Assembly (NCBI RefSeq): GCF_003390925.1
Contig: NZ_QUBS01000014.1
Location: 1 to 64,000, forward strand
DNA length: 64,000 nucleotides
Direction of reading: 5' to 3'
From: Trinickia diaoshuihuensis
Lineage (GTDB): Bacteria; Pseudomonadota; Gammaproteobacteria; Burkholderiales; Burkholderiaceae
This document shows, piece after piece, positions 43,093 to 53,100 of this stretch. The number at the start of each line of letters is the position of its first letter. Positions within the stretch are counted from its first letter, which is position 1. The position numbers were made by a program, and so were the translations under genes. The notes below the pieces were generated by a model. It was given only the letters and a program-made list of their open reading frames with translations, made no database searches and had not been told where the DNA came from.

Positions 43093-44565
43093 CTAAGGTG
43101 CGTCGCGCAACGCCGATAGCGGCGTCGCGACGTGCTCGAGCGGTTTGCGCTCCGCATCGACGCCCCACACGGCGGCGATGATCGCGGCGGCCAGCATCAA
43201 CGCCGATCCCACGGCATATCCCTCGAACACGGCTGCGCGTTCGCGCGTATCGATGAGTGTGCCGAAGAAGGCCGGACCCGCGATGCCGCCGAGCGCGGTG
43301 CCGAAGGCATAAAACACGGCGATGGCGAGTGCGCGGATTTCCAGTGGGAACGATTCGCTGACGGTGAGGTAGGCCGAACTCGCGGCCGCCGAGGCAAAAA
43401 AGAAAATCACCATCCACCCGATCGTCTGCTCCCTGACGGTGAGCAAGCCGCGCGCGAACAAATAGCCGCTGCCGATCAGCAAGAGGCCCGACAGCGCATA
43501 GGTGAGCGCGATCATGACACGCCGCCCGATCGCATCGAACGCATGGCCCAGGACGATGGGACCGAGGAAATTGCCGAGCGCGAACGGCAGCAGATACCAG
43601 CCGACTTCACCGCCGGGTATGCCGTAAAAATCGGTGAGGACGAGCGCATAAGTGAAGAAGATGGCGTTGTAGAAGAACGCTTGCGCCGTCATGAGCGCCA
43701 GTGCCACGAGCGAGCGCCGCCGATGCGTGACGAAGAGCGCTTCGAAGACCTCGGCGAACGGCGTGTTTTCGCGCCGGGCGAAGCGCAGCGTGCACAGCTC
43801 GTCCGTGAGCGGACGGCGGCCGAGACGGCGAAAGCGCGTCTCGATCTGCTCGACGATTCGCTTCGCCTCCCCCGGCTGATTGTGCGTGAGGAGCCAACGA
43901 GGGCTTTCAGGCACCCACACGCGCATGAAAACGATGACCAGCGCGAGCGCCGCCCCGATAAAAAAGCACGCCCGCCAGCCCCAGTCGCCCGGTATGAGGC
44001 GCGGATCGAGCAATACGAGCGAGCCGCCGGCCCCGAGTGCCGCGCCTACCCAAAACGTCCCGTTGATGCCCAGGTCGGTCCATCCGCGTACGCGGGCGGG
44101 CGTGAATTCTTGGATCGTCGAATTGATCGCGGCGTATTCGCCGCCGATACCCGCGCCCGTCAAAAAACGCAGCGCCGCGAAGCTCGCGAAGTTCCAGGAT
44201 AGCGCCGTGGCGGCCGTCGCGGCCAGGTACAGGCCGAGCGTCGCGAAGAACAGCTTGCGCCGGCCTAGGCGGTCGGTGAGCCAGCCGAAGCCCAGCGCGC
44301 CGAGCACGGCCCCGGCGATATAGCTGCTGCCGGCCAGGCCGATATCGGCATCGGTCAGATGTAGCGACGGACTCGCTTTGAGCGCCCCGGCGACGGCGCC
44401 CGCCAACGTGACCTCGAGCCCGTCGAGTAACCAGGTGACGCCGAGCGCGACGACGATTAACGTGTGAAAGCGCCCCCAGGGCAGGCGATCGAGCCGCGAA
44501 GGCAGGTCGGTCTCGATCACGTCGGTGCGCGAGGCGGGAATGGGCGCCGCGGTCTCCAGGCTCAT
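43093..44565 (-). CDS. MFS transporter (sugar/metabolite:H+ symporter type)
   Basis: 490 residues with 12 membrane segments. LPWGRFHTLIVVALGVTWLLDGLEVTLAGAVAG, DRLGRRKLFFATLGLYL (motif A), FLTGAGIGGEYAAINSTIQEFTPARVRGW and VPESPRWLLTHNQPGEAKRIV (PESPRWL) identify the sugar porter/aromatic acid symporter branch. AGGAGAAAGCCCAG precedes the ATG at 44565; the frame is open much further but that part is antisense to yegD. It converges on the preceding MFS gene. Confidence 0.9.
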   Translation of the reverse strand: MSLETAAPIPASRTDVIETDLPSRLDRLPWGRFHTLIVVALGVTWLLDGLEVTLAGAVAGALKASPSLHLTDADIGLAGSSYIAGAVLGALGFGWLTDRLGRRKLFFATLGLYLAATAATALSWNFASFAALRFLTGAGIGGEYAAINSTIQEFTPARVRGWTDLGINGTFWVGAALGAGGSLVLLDPRLIPGDWGWRACFFIGAALALVIVFMRVWVPESPRWLLTHNQPGEAKRIVEQIETRFRRLGRRPLTDELCTLRFARRENTPFAEVFEALFVTHRRRSLVALALMTAQAFFYNAIFFTYALVLTDFYGIPGGEVGWYLLPFALGNFLGPIVLGHAFDAIGRRVMIALTYALSGLLLIGSGYLFARGLLTVREQTIGWMVIFFFASAAASSAYLTVSESFPLEIRALAIAVFYAFGTALGGIAGPAFFGTLIDTRERAAVFEGYAVGSALMLAAAIIAAVWGVDAERKPLEHVATPLSALRDAP

Positions 44566-44745
44566 CTGGGCTTTCTCCTGACGGATGCGGTGACGGCCGG
44601 CCGTACGGGCGACGGCAAGCCGCCCGCCTGCGCCGCACGTCGCGTGCCTGGCATGCGAGAAGCCGGTTGGAGTGGCGCACGGATTGCTCGCCTGGGCAGT
44701 TCGTGATAAAAAGCGCTCCCTTCTGTTCGCATAAAGCGAGTTGCG

Positions 44746-46005
44746 ATGCAAGCGATGCCCTATTGTGCGATCGACTTCGGCACGTCCAACTCCGCCGTGG
44801 CCTTGCCGCGCGGCGAGACGATGATGCTCGCGCCCGTCGAGGGCGCGCATACGACGTTGCCGACAGCCGTCTTTTTCAATACCGACGAGCACCGGCGCGC
44901 CTATGGCCGGGCTGCGCTGGCCGAGTACATCGATGGTTTCGACGGGCGCCTGATGCGTTCGCTCAAGAGCATCCTCGGTTCGTCGCTCGCGGAAACGGCG
45001 ACCGACCTGGGCGACGGCAGCGCCATCAAGTACACCGAGATCATTGCGATCTTCGTCGCGTTTTTGAAGCGGCAGGCCGAAGCGTGCGCGGGCGCGACGA
45101 TCGAGCGCGCCGTTCTGGGGCGCCCCGTGTTTTTCGTCGATGACGATCCGCGCGCCGATCAACTGGCCCAGCAGCAGCTCGAGACAGCCGCGCGTTCTGC
45201 GGGCTTGAAGGAGATTCACTTCCAGTACGAGCCGATCGCCGCGGCGTTCGATTATGAATCGCGTTTGCAGCACGAAGCGCTGGTACTCGTGGCCGATATC
45301 GGCGGCGGTACCTCGGACTTCTCGCTCGTGCGCGTGGGTCCGCAACGGGTGGGGCGGATCGATCGCAAGGACGACGTGCTTGCTCATCATGGCGTACACG
45401 TAGCCGGGACCGATTTCGACCGGCGCGTCGAACTCGCGACCATTCTTCCGGAACTCGGCTACCGGGCGCTGGATCCCGAGGGCCGCGAGGTGCCGAACCG
45501 AATCTATTTCGATCTCGCCACCTGGCATCTGATCAATACGATTTATTCGGGCAAGCGGATCGGCGAGCTCGCGTTGATGCGGCACCTGTATCGCGACGTG
45601 CGGCATCACGAACGGCTCATGCGCGTGGTGGAGCGCCGTCTCGGGCATTCGCTCGCGGCCCGCGCGGAAGAGGCGAAGATCGGCGTGGCGGCCGGTGGCG
45701 AAACGTCGATCGACCTCGACGACCTCGAGGCCGATCTGCGCATCGCCTTCGACGAGGCTCAATTGATCGCGGCGGGCGCGGACGAGGCGCGGCGCATCGC
45801 GCACGCGGCGCGCGAGACGGCGAACGCCGCGGGCGTGGCGCTCGGCGACGTTGAGGCGCTCTACTTCACGGGCGGCACGACGGGCCTGCGTTTCCTGACG
45901 AACGCGCTATGCGAGGCGTTTCCCGACGCCAAACCGGTTTTCGGCGACCGGCTCGCGAGCGTGGCGGCGGGCCTGGGAATTCATGCTCAACGCATCTTTG
46001 CTTAG
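44746..46005 (+). CDS. yegD: Hsp70-like chaperone YegD
   Basis: 419 residues, only the nucleotide-binding part of Hsp70. The phosphate-1 loop AIDFGTSNSAVAL, phosphate-2 VLVADIGGGTSDFSLVRVG and adenosine loop ALYFTGGTTGLRFL are all intact. The C-terminal substrate-binding domain of DnaK is absent, as in YegD. Possible alternative start at 44755 (MPYC). It is followed by a strong terminator. The client or partner is not known. Confidence 0.92.
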   Translation: MQAMPYCAIDFGTSNSAVALPRGETMMLAPVEGAHTTLPTAVFFNTDEHRRAYGRAALAEYIDGFDGRLMRSLKSILGSSLAETATDLGDGSAIKYTEIIAIFVAFLKRQAEACAGATIERAVLGRPVFFVDDDPRADQLAQQQLETAARSAGLKEIHFQYEPIAAAFDYESRLQHEALVLVADIGGGTSDFSLVRVGPQRVGRIDRKDDVLAHHGVHVAGTDFDRRVELATILPELGYRALDPEGREVPNRIYFDLATWHLINTIYSGKRIGELALMRHLYRDVRHHERLMRVVERRLGHSLAARAEEAKIGVAAGGETSIDLDDLEADLRIAFDEAQLIAAGADEARRIAHAARETANAAGVALGDVEALYFTGGTTGLRFLTNALCEAFPDAKPVFGDRLASVAAGLGIHAQRIFA

Positions 46006-46031
46006 CGCATCGAGCCGACTGGTAAAAAAAC

Positions 46032-46059
46032 AAAAACCCCGCGATAAGCGGGGTTTTTT
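46032..46059. terminator. Bidirectional rho-independent terminator
   Basis: Stem CCCCGC/GCGGGG (46037-46042 and 46048-46053) with GATAA loop, flanked by AAAAA on the left and TTTTTT on the right, so it can end transcripts from both strands: yegD (plus) and cspA (minus). Confidence 0.92.
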
Positions 46060-46134
46060 ATTCGCGAAGCCCGAGGTGCTTCGCGGCATGTCACGGCGCT
46101 AAAGCGTTAAACGCTTTTAGCGCAGCCAAGCGCC

Positions 46135-46338
46135 TTACAGCGGCTTGATGTTCGCGGCTTGCTTGCCCTTGGGGCCCGTCTTCACTTCGAACGACACTTT
46201 TTGGTTTTCTTGGAGCGTCTTGAAGCCGTCGACGCGGATTTCCGAGAAGTGCGCGAAGAGGTCTTCGCCGCCGCCATCGGGAGTGATGAAGCCAAAGCCC
46301 TTAGCGTCGTTGAACCACTTGACGGTACCGGTTTCCAT
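46135..46338 (-). CDS. cspA: Cold-shock protein CspA family
   Basis: 67 residues of a single cold-shock domain: [23 protein letters not shown] (RNP1 KGFGFI) and [11 protein letters not shown] (RNP2-like LFAHF). It binds single-stranded RNA or DNA and acts as an RNA chaperone. TAGGA lies just upstream of the ATG. A near-consensus sigma-70 promoter about 150 bases upstream gives a long 5' leader, the usual arrangement for cold-regulated csp genes. It is terminated by the bidirectional hairpin at 46032. Confidence 0.97.
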   Translation of the reverse strand: METGTVKWFNDAKGFGFITPDGGGEDLFAHFSEIRVDGFKTLQENQKVSFEVKTGPKGKQAANIKPL

Positions 46339-46785
46339 ATTACGTATTCCTAAATTGGGTAAAAAAGGCCGAAGCCTGGGAGCGCACGAAAATCAAGGAA
46401 GGGGGTAATAGGACAACCGGAGTACCTGATGGGGGCGACCTACGAAAGACCAATCAACACACTCGCCACTTGAAATCCTGCACGCTCTTTATACGGCGAA
46501 ACCGCGCCAAGGTCAACACAATTTCGCGCCGCAGCATGGGTATTCGTCTACGCACGCTGAAATCCTCTTACAAAGCTTTCGTCTCATGATCTTTTTTTTG
46601 CTGGTGCCGGATCATTTTGCACCAATTAAGTGATTGCACCCGGTAAACTACGCGCCGCGCGATGTGGTTGCGCCGGGTTGCGGTTTCCCCCTCGCCGCAC
46701 GGCCCGCATCGGTTGCACGTTTCTTGCAGAATCAGCGCGTGTCCCCCACCCGCGCGCCATTCGTATATCCCCCCAAGGAGAGGTT
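46339..46785. promoter_or_regulatory. cspA leader/promoter and permease upstream region
   Basis: 447 bases between divergent genes. The left 140 bases are the cspA 5' leader, followed by the cspA promoter (46488-46516). The right part, about 46520-46785, should hold the permease promoter; nothing specific was recognised there apart from the GTG-start ribosome-binding site AAGGAGAGG. Confidence 0.5.
46488..46516 (-). promoter_or_regulatory. Sigma-70 promoter of cspA
   Basis: On the minus strand TTGACC (46516-46511), a 17-base spacer and TATAAA (46493-46488). Both boxes match the consensus at five of six positions with ideal spacing. The expected transcription start near 46481 gives a leader of roughly 140 bases. 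Confidence 0.8.
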
Positions 46786-48378
46786 GTGAAAAGTTCTATT
46801 CAACGGAACATCGGGCCATTTGCGCTGATGCTCACGGGCTTGGGCTCGATCATCGGGTCCGGCTGGCTGTTCGGTGCGTGGAAGGCGGCAAAGATCGCGG
46901 GGCCGGCGGCTTTGTGCGCATGGATCATCGGCGCCGTCGTCATCCTCGCCATCGCGTTGACGTATGCCGAGCTCGGGGCCATGTTCCCGGAATCAGGCGG
47001 CATGGTGCGCTATGCGCGCTATTCGCACGGTGCGCTCGTGGGCTTCATCAGCGCATGGGCGAACTGGATCGCCATCGTCTCGGTCATTCCGATCGAGGCC
47101 GAGGCGTCGATCCAGTACATGAGCACGTGGCCCTACGAGTGGGCGCACAACTTGTTCTTGAACGGATCGCTCACGCCACCGGGCTTGTTCTTGTCGGCGC
47201 TGCTCGTGATCGTCTACTTCATGCTGAACTACTGGGGCGTGAAAGTATTTGCTCGCGCAAACACGGCCATCACCGTGTTCAAGTTCATCATTCCCGGTCT
47301 CACGATCCTCGGCCTGCTGCTCTCGGGCTTTCATAGCGAGAACTTCGGCACCTCCAGCTCGTTCGCGCCGTACGGCTGGTCGGCTGTGTTTACGGCCGTG
47401 GCCACGAGCGGCATCGTATTCAGCTTCAACGGCTTCCAAAGCCCGGTGAACCTGGCGGGCGAAGCGCGCAATCCGTCCAAGAGCGTGCCGTTCGCCGTGA
47501 TCGGTTCGATCCTGCTCGCGCTCGTGATTTACGTTCTATTGCAGGTCGCCTATATCGGCGCGGTCAATCCGGCCGACGTCGTGAAGGGCTGGAGCCACTT
47601 CAATTTCGCCTCGCCGTTCGCGGAACTCGCCCTCGCGCTGAACTTGAACTGGCTCGCGATCCTGCTCTATGTCGATGCGTTCGTGAGTCCGAGCGGCACC
47701 GGCACGACCTACATGGCGACGACGACCCGCATGATCTACGCGATGGAGCGCAACAACACGCTGCCGAAGATGTTCGGCAACGTGCACCCGTTCTATGGCG
47801 TGCCGCGTAACGCGATGTGGTTCAACCTCGCTGTTTCGTTCGTCTTCATGTTCTTCTTCCGCGGCTGGAGTTCGCTGGCCGCCGTGATCTCGGTCGCCAC
47901 GGTGATCTCGTATCTGACGGGTCCGATCAGCTTGATGGCGCTGCGCCGCACGGCCGTCGACGTCGAGCGTCCGCTGAAGCTGCCACTGATGAACCTGATC
48001 GCGCCGTTCGCCTTCGTCTGCGCCTCGCTGGTCCTTTACTGGGCGAAGTGGCCGCTGACGGGCGAAATCATCTTGTTGATGGTCGTCGCGCTGCCCGTCT
48101 ATTTCTACTATCAAGGCAAGTCGGGCTTTAGTGGCTGGGGTGCCGATCTGAAGGCGGCTTGGTGGCTCGTCGCGTATCTGCCGACGATGGCGGTACTGTC
48201 GGTTATCGGCAGCAAGCAGTTCGGCGGGATGAACGTTTTGCCGTACGGCTGGGACATGCTCGTCGTCGCTGTGATCTCGCTCGGCTTCTACGTCTGGGGC
48301 GTGAACACGGGATACCGCACGCGCTATCTCGACGAGCGCGAATCGGAGGAAGACATTCTCGAAGGCGTCGGCGTTTAG
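46786..48378 (+). CDS. APC-family amino acid permease
   Basis: 530 residues from a GTG start with AAGGAGAGG just upstream (an ATG is not available nearby). Twelve or more membrane segments; the N terminus VKSSIQRNIGPFALMLTGLGSIIGSGWLFGAWKAAKIAGPA has the APC helix-1 GS.IGSGWLFG motif, and FSFNGFQSPVNLAGEARNPSKSVPFAVIGSI the region around TM6. It imports an amino acid or related compound by proton symport. A strong palindromic terminator follows. A sequence very similar to its 3' part (around 48119-48170) recurs downstream of the autotransporter at 55065-55115. Confidence 0.92.
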   Translation: MKSSIQRNIGPFALMLTGLGSIIGSGWLFGAWKAAKIAGPAALCAWIIGAVVILAIALTYAELGAMFPESGGMVRYARYSHGALVGFISAWANWIAIVSVIPIEAEASIQYMSTWPYEWAHNLFLNGSLTPPGLFLSALLVIVYFMLNYWGVKVFARANTAITVFKFIIPGLTILGLLLSGFHSENFGTSSSFAPYGWSAVFTAVATSGIVFSFNGFQSPVNLAGEARNPSKSVPFAVIGSILLALVIYVLLQVAYIGAVNPADVVKGWSHFNFASPFAELALALNLNWLAILLYVDAFVSPSGTGTTYMATTTRMIYAMERNNTLPKMFGNVHPFYGVPRNAMWFNLAVSFVFMFFFRGWSSLAAVISVATVISYLTGPISLMALRRTAVDVERPLKLPLMNLIAPFAFVCASLVLYWAKWPLTGEIILLMVVALPVYFYYQGKSGFSGWGADLKAAWWLVAYLPTMAVLSVIGSKQFGGMNVLPYGWDMLVVAVISLGFYVWGVNTGYRTRYLDERESEEDILEGVGV

Positions 48379-48765
48379 GCGATCGCTCCGCGCGCCTAGT
48401 GCGCGAGGCGTCCAGGCCACGAATAGACAGCCCGATCGGCATATGCCGATCGGGCTGTCTGCTTTTTGGCGGCTCGTCATGAAGCGGCGATTCATCATTA
48501 AAGAGTTCATTGCCTCTCGCCGATAACACGGTCGAAGCGTCGGAAAAGCCTAACGTTCCGAGGTAGGGGCTAATCGTCCCGCCTTCGCCGCTGCGCAACG
48601 CGTCGGCGAGCGCCAGTCATGGATTGCTTTCTATTTACTTGCGAATCGGGGCCGCTTTCAGGCTGGTGAATGTATTTGAAAGCTCGGCAGGCGCGAACCG
48701 TCGTTTCGCTCCGATATCCCTGCGGGTCCCGGCTTGTCTCGAAACGATTGGACTGGATCGAGAAA
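48379..48765. other. Intergenic region before the heptosyltransferase gene
   Basis: 387 bases. It begins with the permease terminator (48425-48466). The rest should contain the promoter of the heptosyltransferase-autotransporter genes. No ORF or operator was recognised there. Confidence 0.4.
48425..48466 (+). terminator. Perfect 36-base palindrome with T-run, terminator of the permease gene
   Basis: Two 18-base arms (agacagcccgatcggcat and its exact complement, 48425-48460) form a perfect hairpin, followed by GCTTTTT on the plus strand. It ends 88 bases after the permease stop. Confidence 0.88.
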
Positions 48766-50010
48766 ATGCAATTGCTAGAGGAAGACAAGGTGCCGGTCAG
48801 TGCGGCTCCCGCGGAGTCTGCTTGCGCGAGTCCATTTCCGCCGCCGGCCGCGGTCCCCACCCAAGAAGGACCGGCCGGCATCCGCTTCGATTTCAACCAG
48901 GGCTGCCGAGTGACGCTGCCGCCGGGCAACTGGCAGGTTCGCTTGAGGGATCATCAGACCGGTAACGTGCTGTTCGACACCGCGATCGCAAACGGCTATG
49001 TGGCCAGCACGAAACGGTACTTCGTACGGTTCGAGATTCTCGTCTGGTCGAGAGTCGCGCTGGCGAGAGATAGCGGCGCGGCCCCGCTTTTCCGGCATGT
49101 CTACGATGCCACGGGCAAGGACGTGCTCGTGCAACTGCCGGTGGGCACGCTGGGCGACACCATCGCATGGATGCCCTATGTCGCGGAGTTTCAACGCCAG
49201 CACAAGTGCCGCCTAACCTGTGCGATGTCGGCCAAGCTGATTGCGCTCTTCGCCGACGCTTATCCCGAGATCGAGTTCGTCACTCACGAGCAGGTGAAGC
49301 CGAATCGCTACTACGCGACCTACAACCTCGGCTTGTTCTTCGACGACGAGGAACGCGTGCACCAGCCGTGCGATTTTCGCCTCGTCGGTTTGCATCGCAC
49401 GGCGGGCTACATTCTGGGTCTCGATCCGCGCGAAGAGCCGCCCCGCATCGCGTTGCCCGACGATTCGCGCCCGATCGACGAACCGTACGTGTGCATTGCC
49501 GTGCAAAGCTCGACGCAATGTAAATACTGGAACAACCCCGCCGGATGGCACGACGTGATCGCTTTCTGCAAGGCGGCGGGCTACCGCGTCGTGTGCATCG
49601 ATCAAAAGCGCGTGCACGGTGCCGGCATGACCTGGAATCACATCCCCCACGGCGTCCAAGACGAGACCGGCGACAGGCCCATCGTCGAGCGCGCACGTTG
49701 GCTCAAGCACGCGGCTTTCTTTATCGGCTTGTCGAGCGGCCTGTCGTGGCTCGCGTGGGCCATGCGGACTCCGGTCGTGATGATCAGCGGCTTTTCCCAT
49801 CCCGACAACGAGTTCCATACGCCTTACCGTGTCATCAACTATCACGTCTGCAACAGTTGCTGGAACGATGTCCGCGTGCGCTTCGATCACCACGATTTCT
49901 TCTGGTGTCCGAAGCACAAAGGCACGCCTCGGCAATTCGAATGCACGCGTCTGATCGAATCGAAACAGGTGATCGACGCGATCCGCGCCATTGCCGGCGC
50001 GGCACGCTGA
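48766..50010 (+). CDS. Autotransporter strand-loop-strand O-heptosyltransferase (TibC/BAHT family)
   Basis: 414 residues from ATG 48766, matching TibC in length (about 406); the frame is open to 48670. It has a GT9-like body with VQLPVGTLGDTIAWMPYVAEFQRQHKCRLTCAMSAKLIALFADAYP, CIAVQSSTQCKYWNNPAGWHDVI and FIGLSSGLSWLAWAMRTPVVMISGFSHPDNEF. Four C-terminal cysteines (C362, C365, C381, C393 in CNSCW, FFWCP, QFEC) fit the iron finger of the dodecameric enzyme. It transfers heptose from an ADP-heptose donor to serines of autotransporter repeats in the cytoplasm. Its presumed substrate is encoded 96 bases downstream. Confidence 0.93.
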   Translation: MQLLEEDKVPVSAAPAESACASPFPPPAAVPTQEGPAGIRFDFNQGCRVTLPPGNWQVRLRDHQTGNVLFDTAIANGYVASTKRYFVRFEILVWSRVALARDSGAAPLFRHVYDATGKDVLVQLPVGTLGDTIAWMPYVAEFQRQHKCRLTCAMSAKLIALFADAYPEIEFVTHEQVKPNRYYATYNLGLFFDDEERVHQPCDFRLVGLHRTAGYILGLDPREEPPRIALPDDSRPIDEPYVCIAVQSSTQCKYWNNPAGWHDVIAFCKAAGYRVVCIDQKRVHGAGMTWNHIPHGVQDETGDRPIVERARWLKHAAFFIGLSSGLSWLAWAMRTPVVMISGFSHPDNEFHTPYRVINYHVCNSCWNDVRVRFDHHDFFWCPKHKGTPRQFECTRLIESKQVIDAIRAIAGAAR

Positions 50011-50036
50011 TACAGATCTAGGGCGCGGAAGGCCCT

Positions 50037-50059
50037 GTCTCGCACCGTCCGTGCGAGAC
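50037..50059 (+). repeat. Hairpin between heptosyltransferase and autotransporter genes
   Basis: Perfect 9-bp stem GTCTCGCAC/GTGCGAGAC with a CGTCC loop in the 96-base intergenic gap. There is no T-run, so it is not a classic terminator. It might tune read-through or mRNA stability between enzyme and substrate genes. Confidence 0.5.
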
Positions 50060-50106
50060 CGCCGTCGAATGCGCGATACGAACGAAACATCGTTAGAGGC
50101 TCAGTA

Positions 50107-53100
50107 ATGCGGGGCAAGGGCACTCGAGACTATAGCTGGCACGCAGGCGGCGTGGGCATCGACCCGTGGAAGCCGGAACCCGCGCGCGCGGCGCGACTTG
50201 CCAAGCTGTTGGCGAGCCCGGCGCTCTATACCACGTTGATATCGCCGGCCGCCGTGCACGGCCAGACGACGCTCACCGTCAGCGCGGGCGATACCGAGAG
50301 CGGCGTTGCCGTCGGCGCGAACGCCGTCGCCAACGTTTTCGGCACGGCCGATACGTTCACCATCGATGGCCTGGGGGCGCTCGCCGTCTCGGCGGGCGGC
50401 GTCACGAGCGCGTCGTTCGTCGATCCAGGCGGCACCGAGACCGTCTTTTCAGGCGGTACGGCATTCGCGTCGGTCGTCAGCGGCACGCAGGTCGTGAGTA
50501 GTGGCGGCACTGCCAGCGCAACGTTCCTTCCGAGCGGTGGCCAGCAATACGTGATGTCCGGCGGCGTCGCGACCGGCACGCAAGCGAGCCAGGGGGAGAA
50601 CGTCGTCTGGGGCGGTACGGCCGTCGCCACACGGCTGAGCGCGGGCGGACTCGAAACGGTGCTTTCGGGCGGCGTAACGAGCGGCACGACGGCCGGCAAT
50701 GGCGGTGCGCAACGGATTCTCGCCGGTGGCACGGCAAGCGGAACGACCGTCGCGAGCGGCGGCCTGCAAACGGTCTTCGCGGGCGGCGTCGCGATTTCCT
50801 CGACGGTGACGAGCGGGGGGCAACTGGCCGTCAGCAGCGGGGGGAGCGCCCTCGCGGTGAACCAGCAAAGCGGGGCGATTTTCCTGGCCGATACGACGGC
50901 GGGCAGCGTCTCGGGCACCCATACGAGCGGCACGTTCAAGATCGCGGGCGGCGTGGCGTCGGGCCTGCTGCTCGAGAACGGCAGCTTGTTCACCGTGCTT
51001 GCGGGCGGGACCGCGAGCGGCACCATTATCCAAACCTTCGGCACGCAAGTCGTATCCTCCGGGGGGCTTGCGATCGATACGCAGGACCTATTTACCCAGA
51101 TCGTCTCGAGCGGGGGCGTCGCAAGCCGTTCGCATGTTTCCGACTTCGCTCAGCAATCGATCGTGGCGGGTGGCCTTGCCATCGGCAGCATCGTCGATAC
51201 GAACGCGCGCGAGATCGTTTCGTCGGGAGGCGTGGCGAGCGGCGCGACGTTGAGCACGGGCGGCGTTCAAAGCGTGTTCTCCGGCGGGTTGGCCGCGGGG
51301 ACGATCGCCTCGAGCGGAGGGACACAACTCGTTTCCTCGGGCGGAACCGCAACGGGGACCATCGTGTTCGATCACGGCGTATTCGGCGTCACGTCGGGCG
51401 GCACGGCAACCGGCCTCGTCCTGAACGCCGGTGCGGTGTTCAACGCCACGACGGACGATGTGTTCGTGAGTGGTTCCAATGCACTCGGCGCGTTCAGCAT
51501 TTCGAGCGGCGTGGCGTCGAACGTATTGCTCCAAAACGGCGCCTTGCTGACCATCGAGGCGGGCGGCATCGCGCGCGACACCACCATCGACCAGTGGGGC
51601 AACGCGGTCGTCATCTCGGGTGGCACGGCAATCGACACGATCGATTTATACACGCTGGCCGTTTCCTCGGGAGGCGTGACGAGCGGTACGGTCGTCTCTA
51701 GCTTTGCCCAAGAATCGGTCGGAGCGGGCGGCCAGGCGAACGGCTCGATCGTGTCGGATTTTGCCCAGCAAACCGTGTCGTCGGGCGGCGTCGCCAACGC
51801 GACGTCGGTCGGCGCCGCGGGAACGATGATGCTGACAGGCGGTTTGGCGGTTGGGGCGACGATCGGCAGCGGCGGCACGCAGATCGTCTCGGCGGGCGGC
51901 GTGGCCAGCGGTACGACGGTCACGAGCGGCGGCTTACAGAATATTTCGGCGGGCGGCGCGGCCAGCGGCACGACCGTCACGGGCGGCGGCACGCAGAATG
52001 TTTTGGCGGGCGGTTTGGCAAGCGGCACGACGGTCACGAGCGGCGGCGCCCAGAACGTTTCGTCGGGAGGCGCGGCGAGTGGGACCACGGTGTCGGCCGG
52101 CGGCAGCCAGACAATCTCCAGCGGCGGTATCGCAATCGCCACGGCGGTCGCGAGCGGCGGCGCGCAGATCGTGCTGGCGGGGGCCACCGCCAGCCGGACG
52201 ACCGTCTCGGGCGGGGGAGCGCAGATCGTCTCCTCGGGGGGCCTTGCCATCGGCACCGAGGTGACGAGCGGCGGCATACAACACGTGCTCTCGGGCGGGC
52301 TTGCGAGCGGCGCGGTGGTCAGCGCGGGGGGCAGCCAGACAGTCTCGCTCGGTGGGGAGGCGGACGGCACGGTCGTTATGAACGGCGCGCGGCAAACCGT
52401 CTCTTCTGGCGGTATCGCAAGCGGCACGCTCGTCAACGATGGCGGCACGCAGCTCCTGTACCAAGGCGCCGTCGTCTCGGGCACGATCGTCGGCAGCGGC
52501 GGCACACAAGTCGTCTCGTCAGGATCCGTCGCGAGCGGCGCCAACCTTGCGGGAGGTGTTCAATACGTGTCGTCGGGTGCGGTCGCAACCGGAACCTCCA
52601 TTAGCGCGGGGGGCATCCAGGATGTCGTGTCAGGCGGGGTCGCCAGCGCCGCGGTAGTGGGCAGCGGCGGGTTGCAATCAATCACCGCGGGCGGCGAAGC
52701 CGACGGTTCGGTGGTCGGCGCGGGCGGCACCCAGGATGTCGCCAGCGCCGGCATGGCGAGCGGCGCGCTCGTGACGAGCGGCGGAACCCAGACGGTCGAG
52801 GGCGGGGGAGTCGTCAGCGCCGCCAGCATTACGTCGGGCGGCATGCAGATGGTCTTGTCCGGCGCTGTCGCCAGCGGCGTGATGCTGAGCGGCGGCGGCC
52901 AGTCCGTGGCATCGGGCGGCATGGCGAGCGCCACGAGCATCGGGGCCGGCGGCGTGCAGTCCGTCTTGGCCGGCGGCGTTGCCGTCTCGGCATCGGTGTC
53001 GAGCGGCGGCACACAAACGATCTCGGCCGGCGGCGCGGGCAGTGCCACGCAGGTCCTCGCAGGCGCACGGCAGGACGTGTTCGGCACCGTCGATCGCGAT

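Noticed and set aside
43093-45804. 903-residue ORF suggesting an N-terminally extended MFS protein
   Set aside because: The first 413 codons are antisense to yegD. AGGAGAAAGCCCAG and the family start place the real ATG at 44565.
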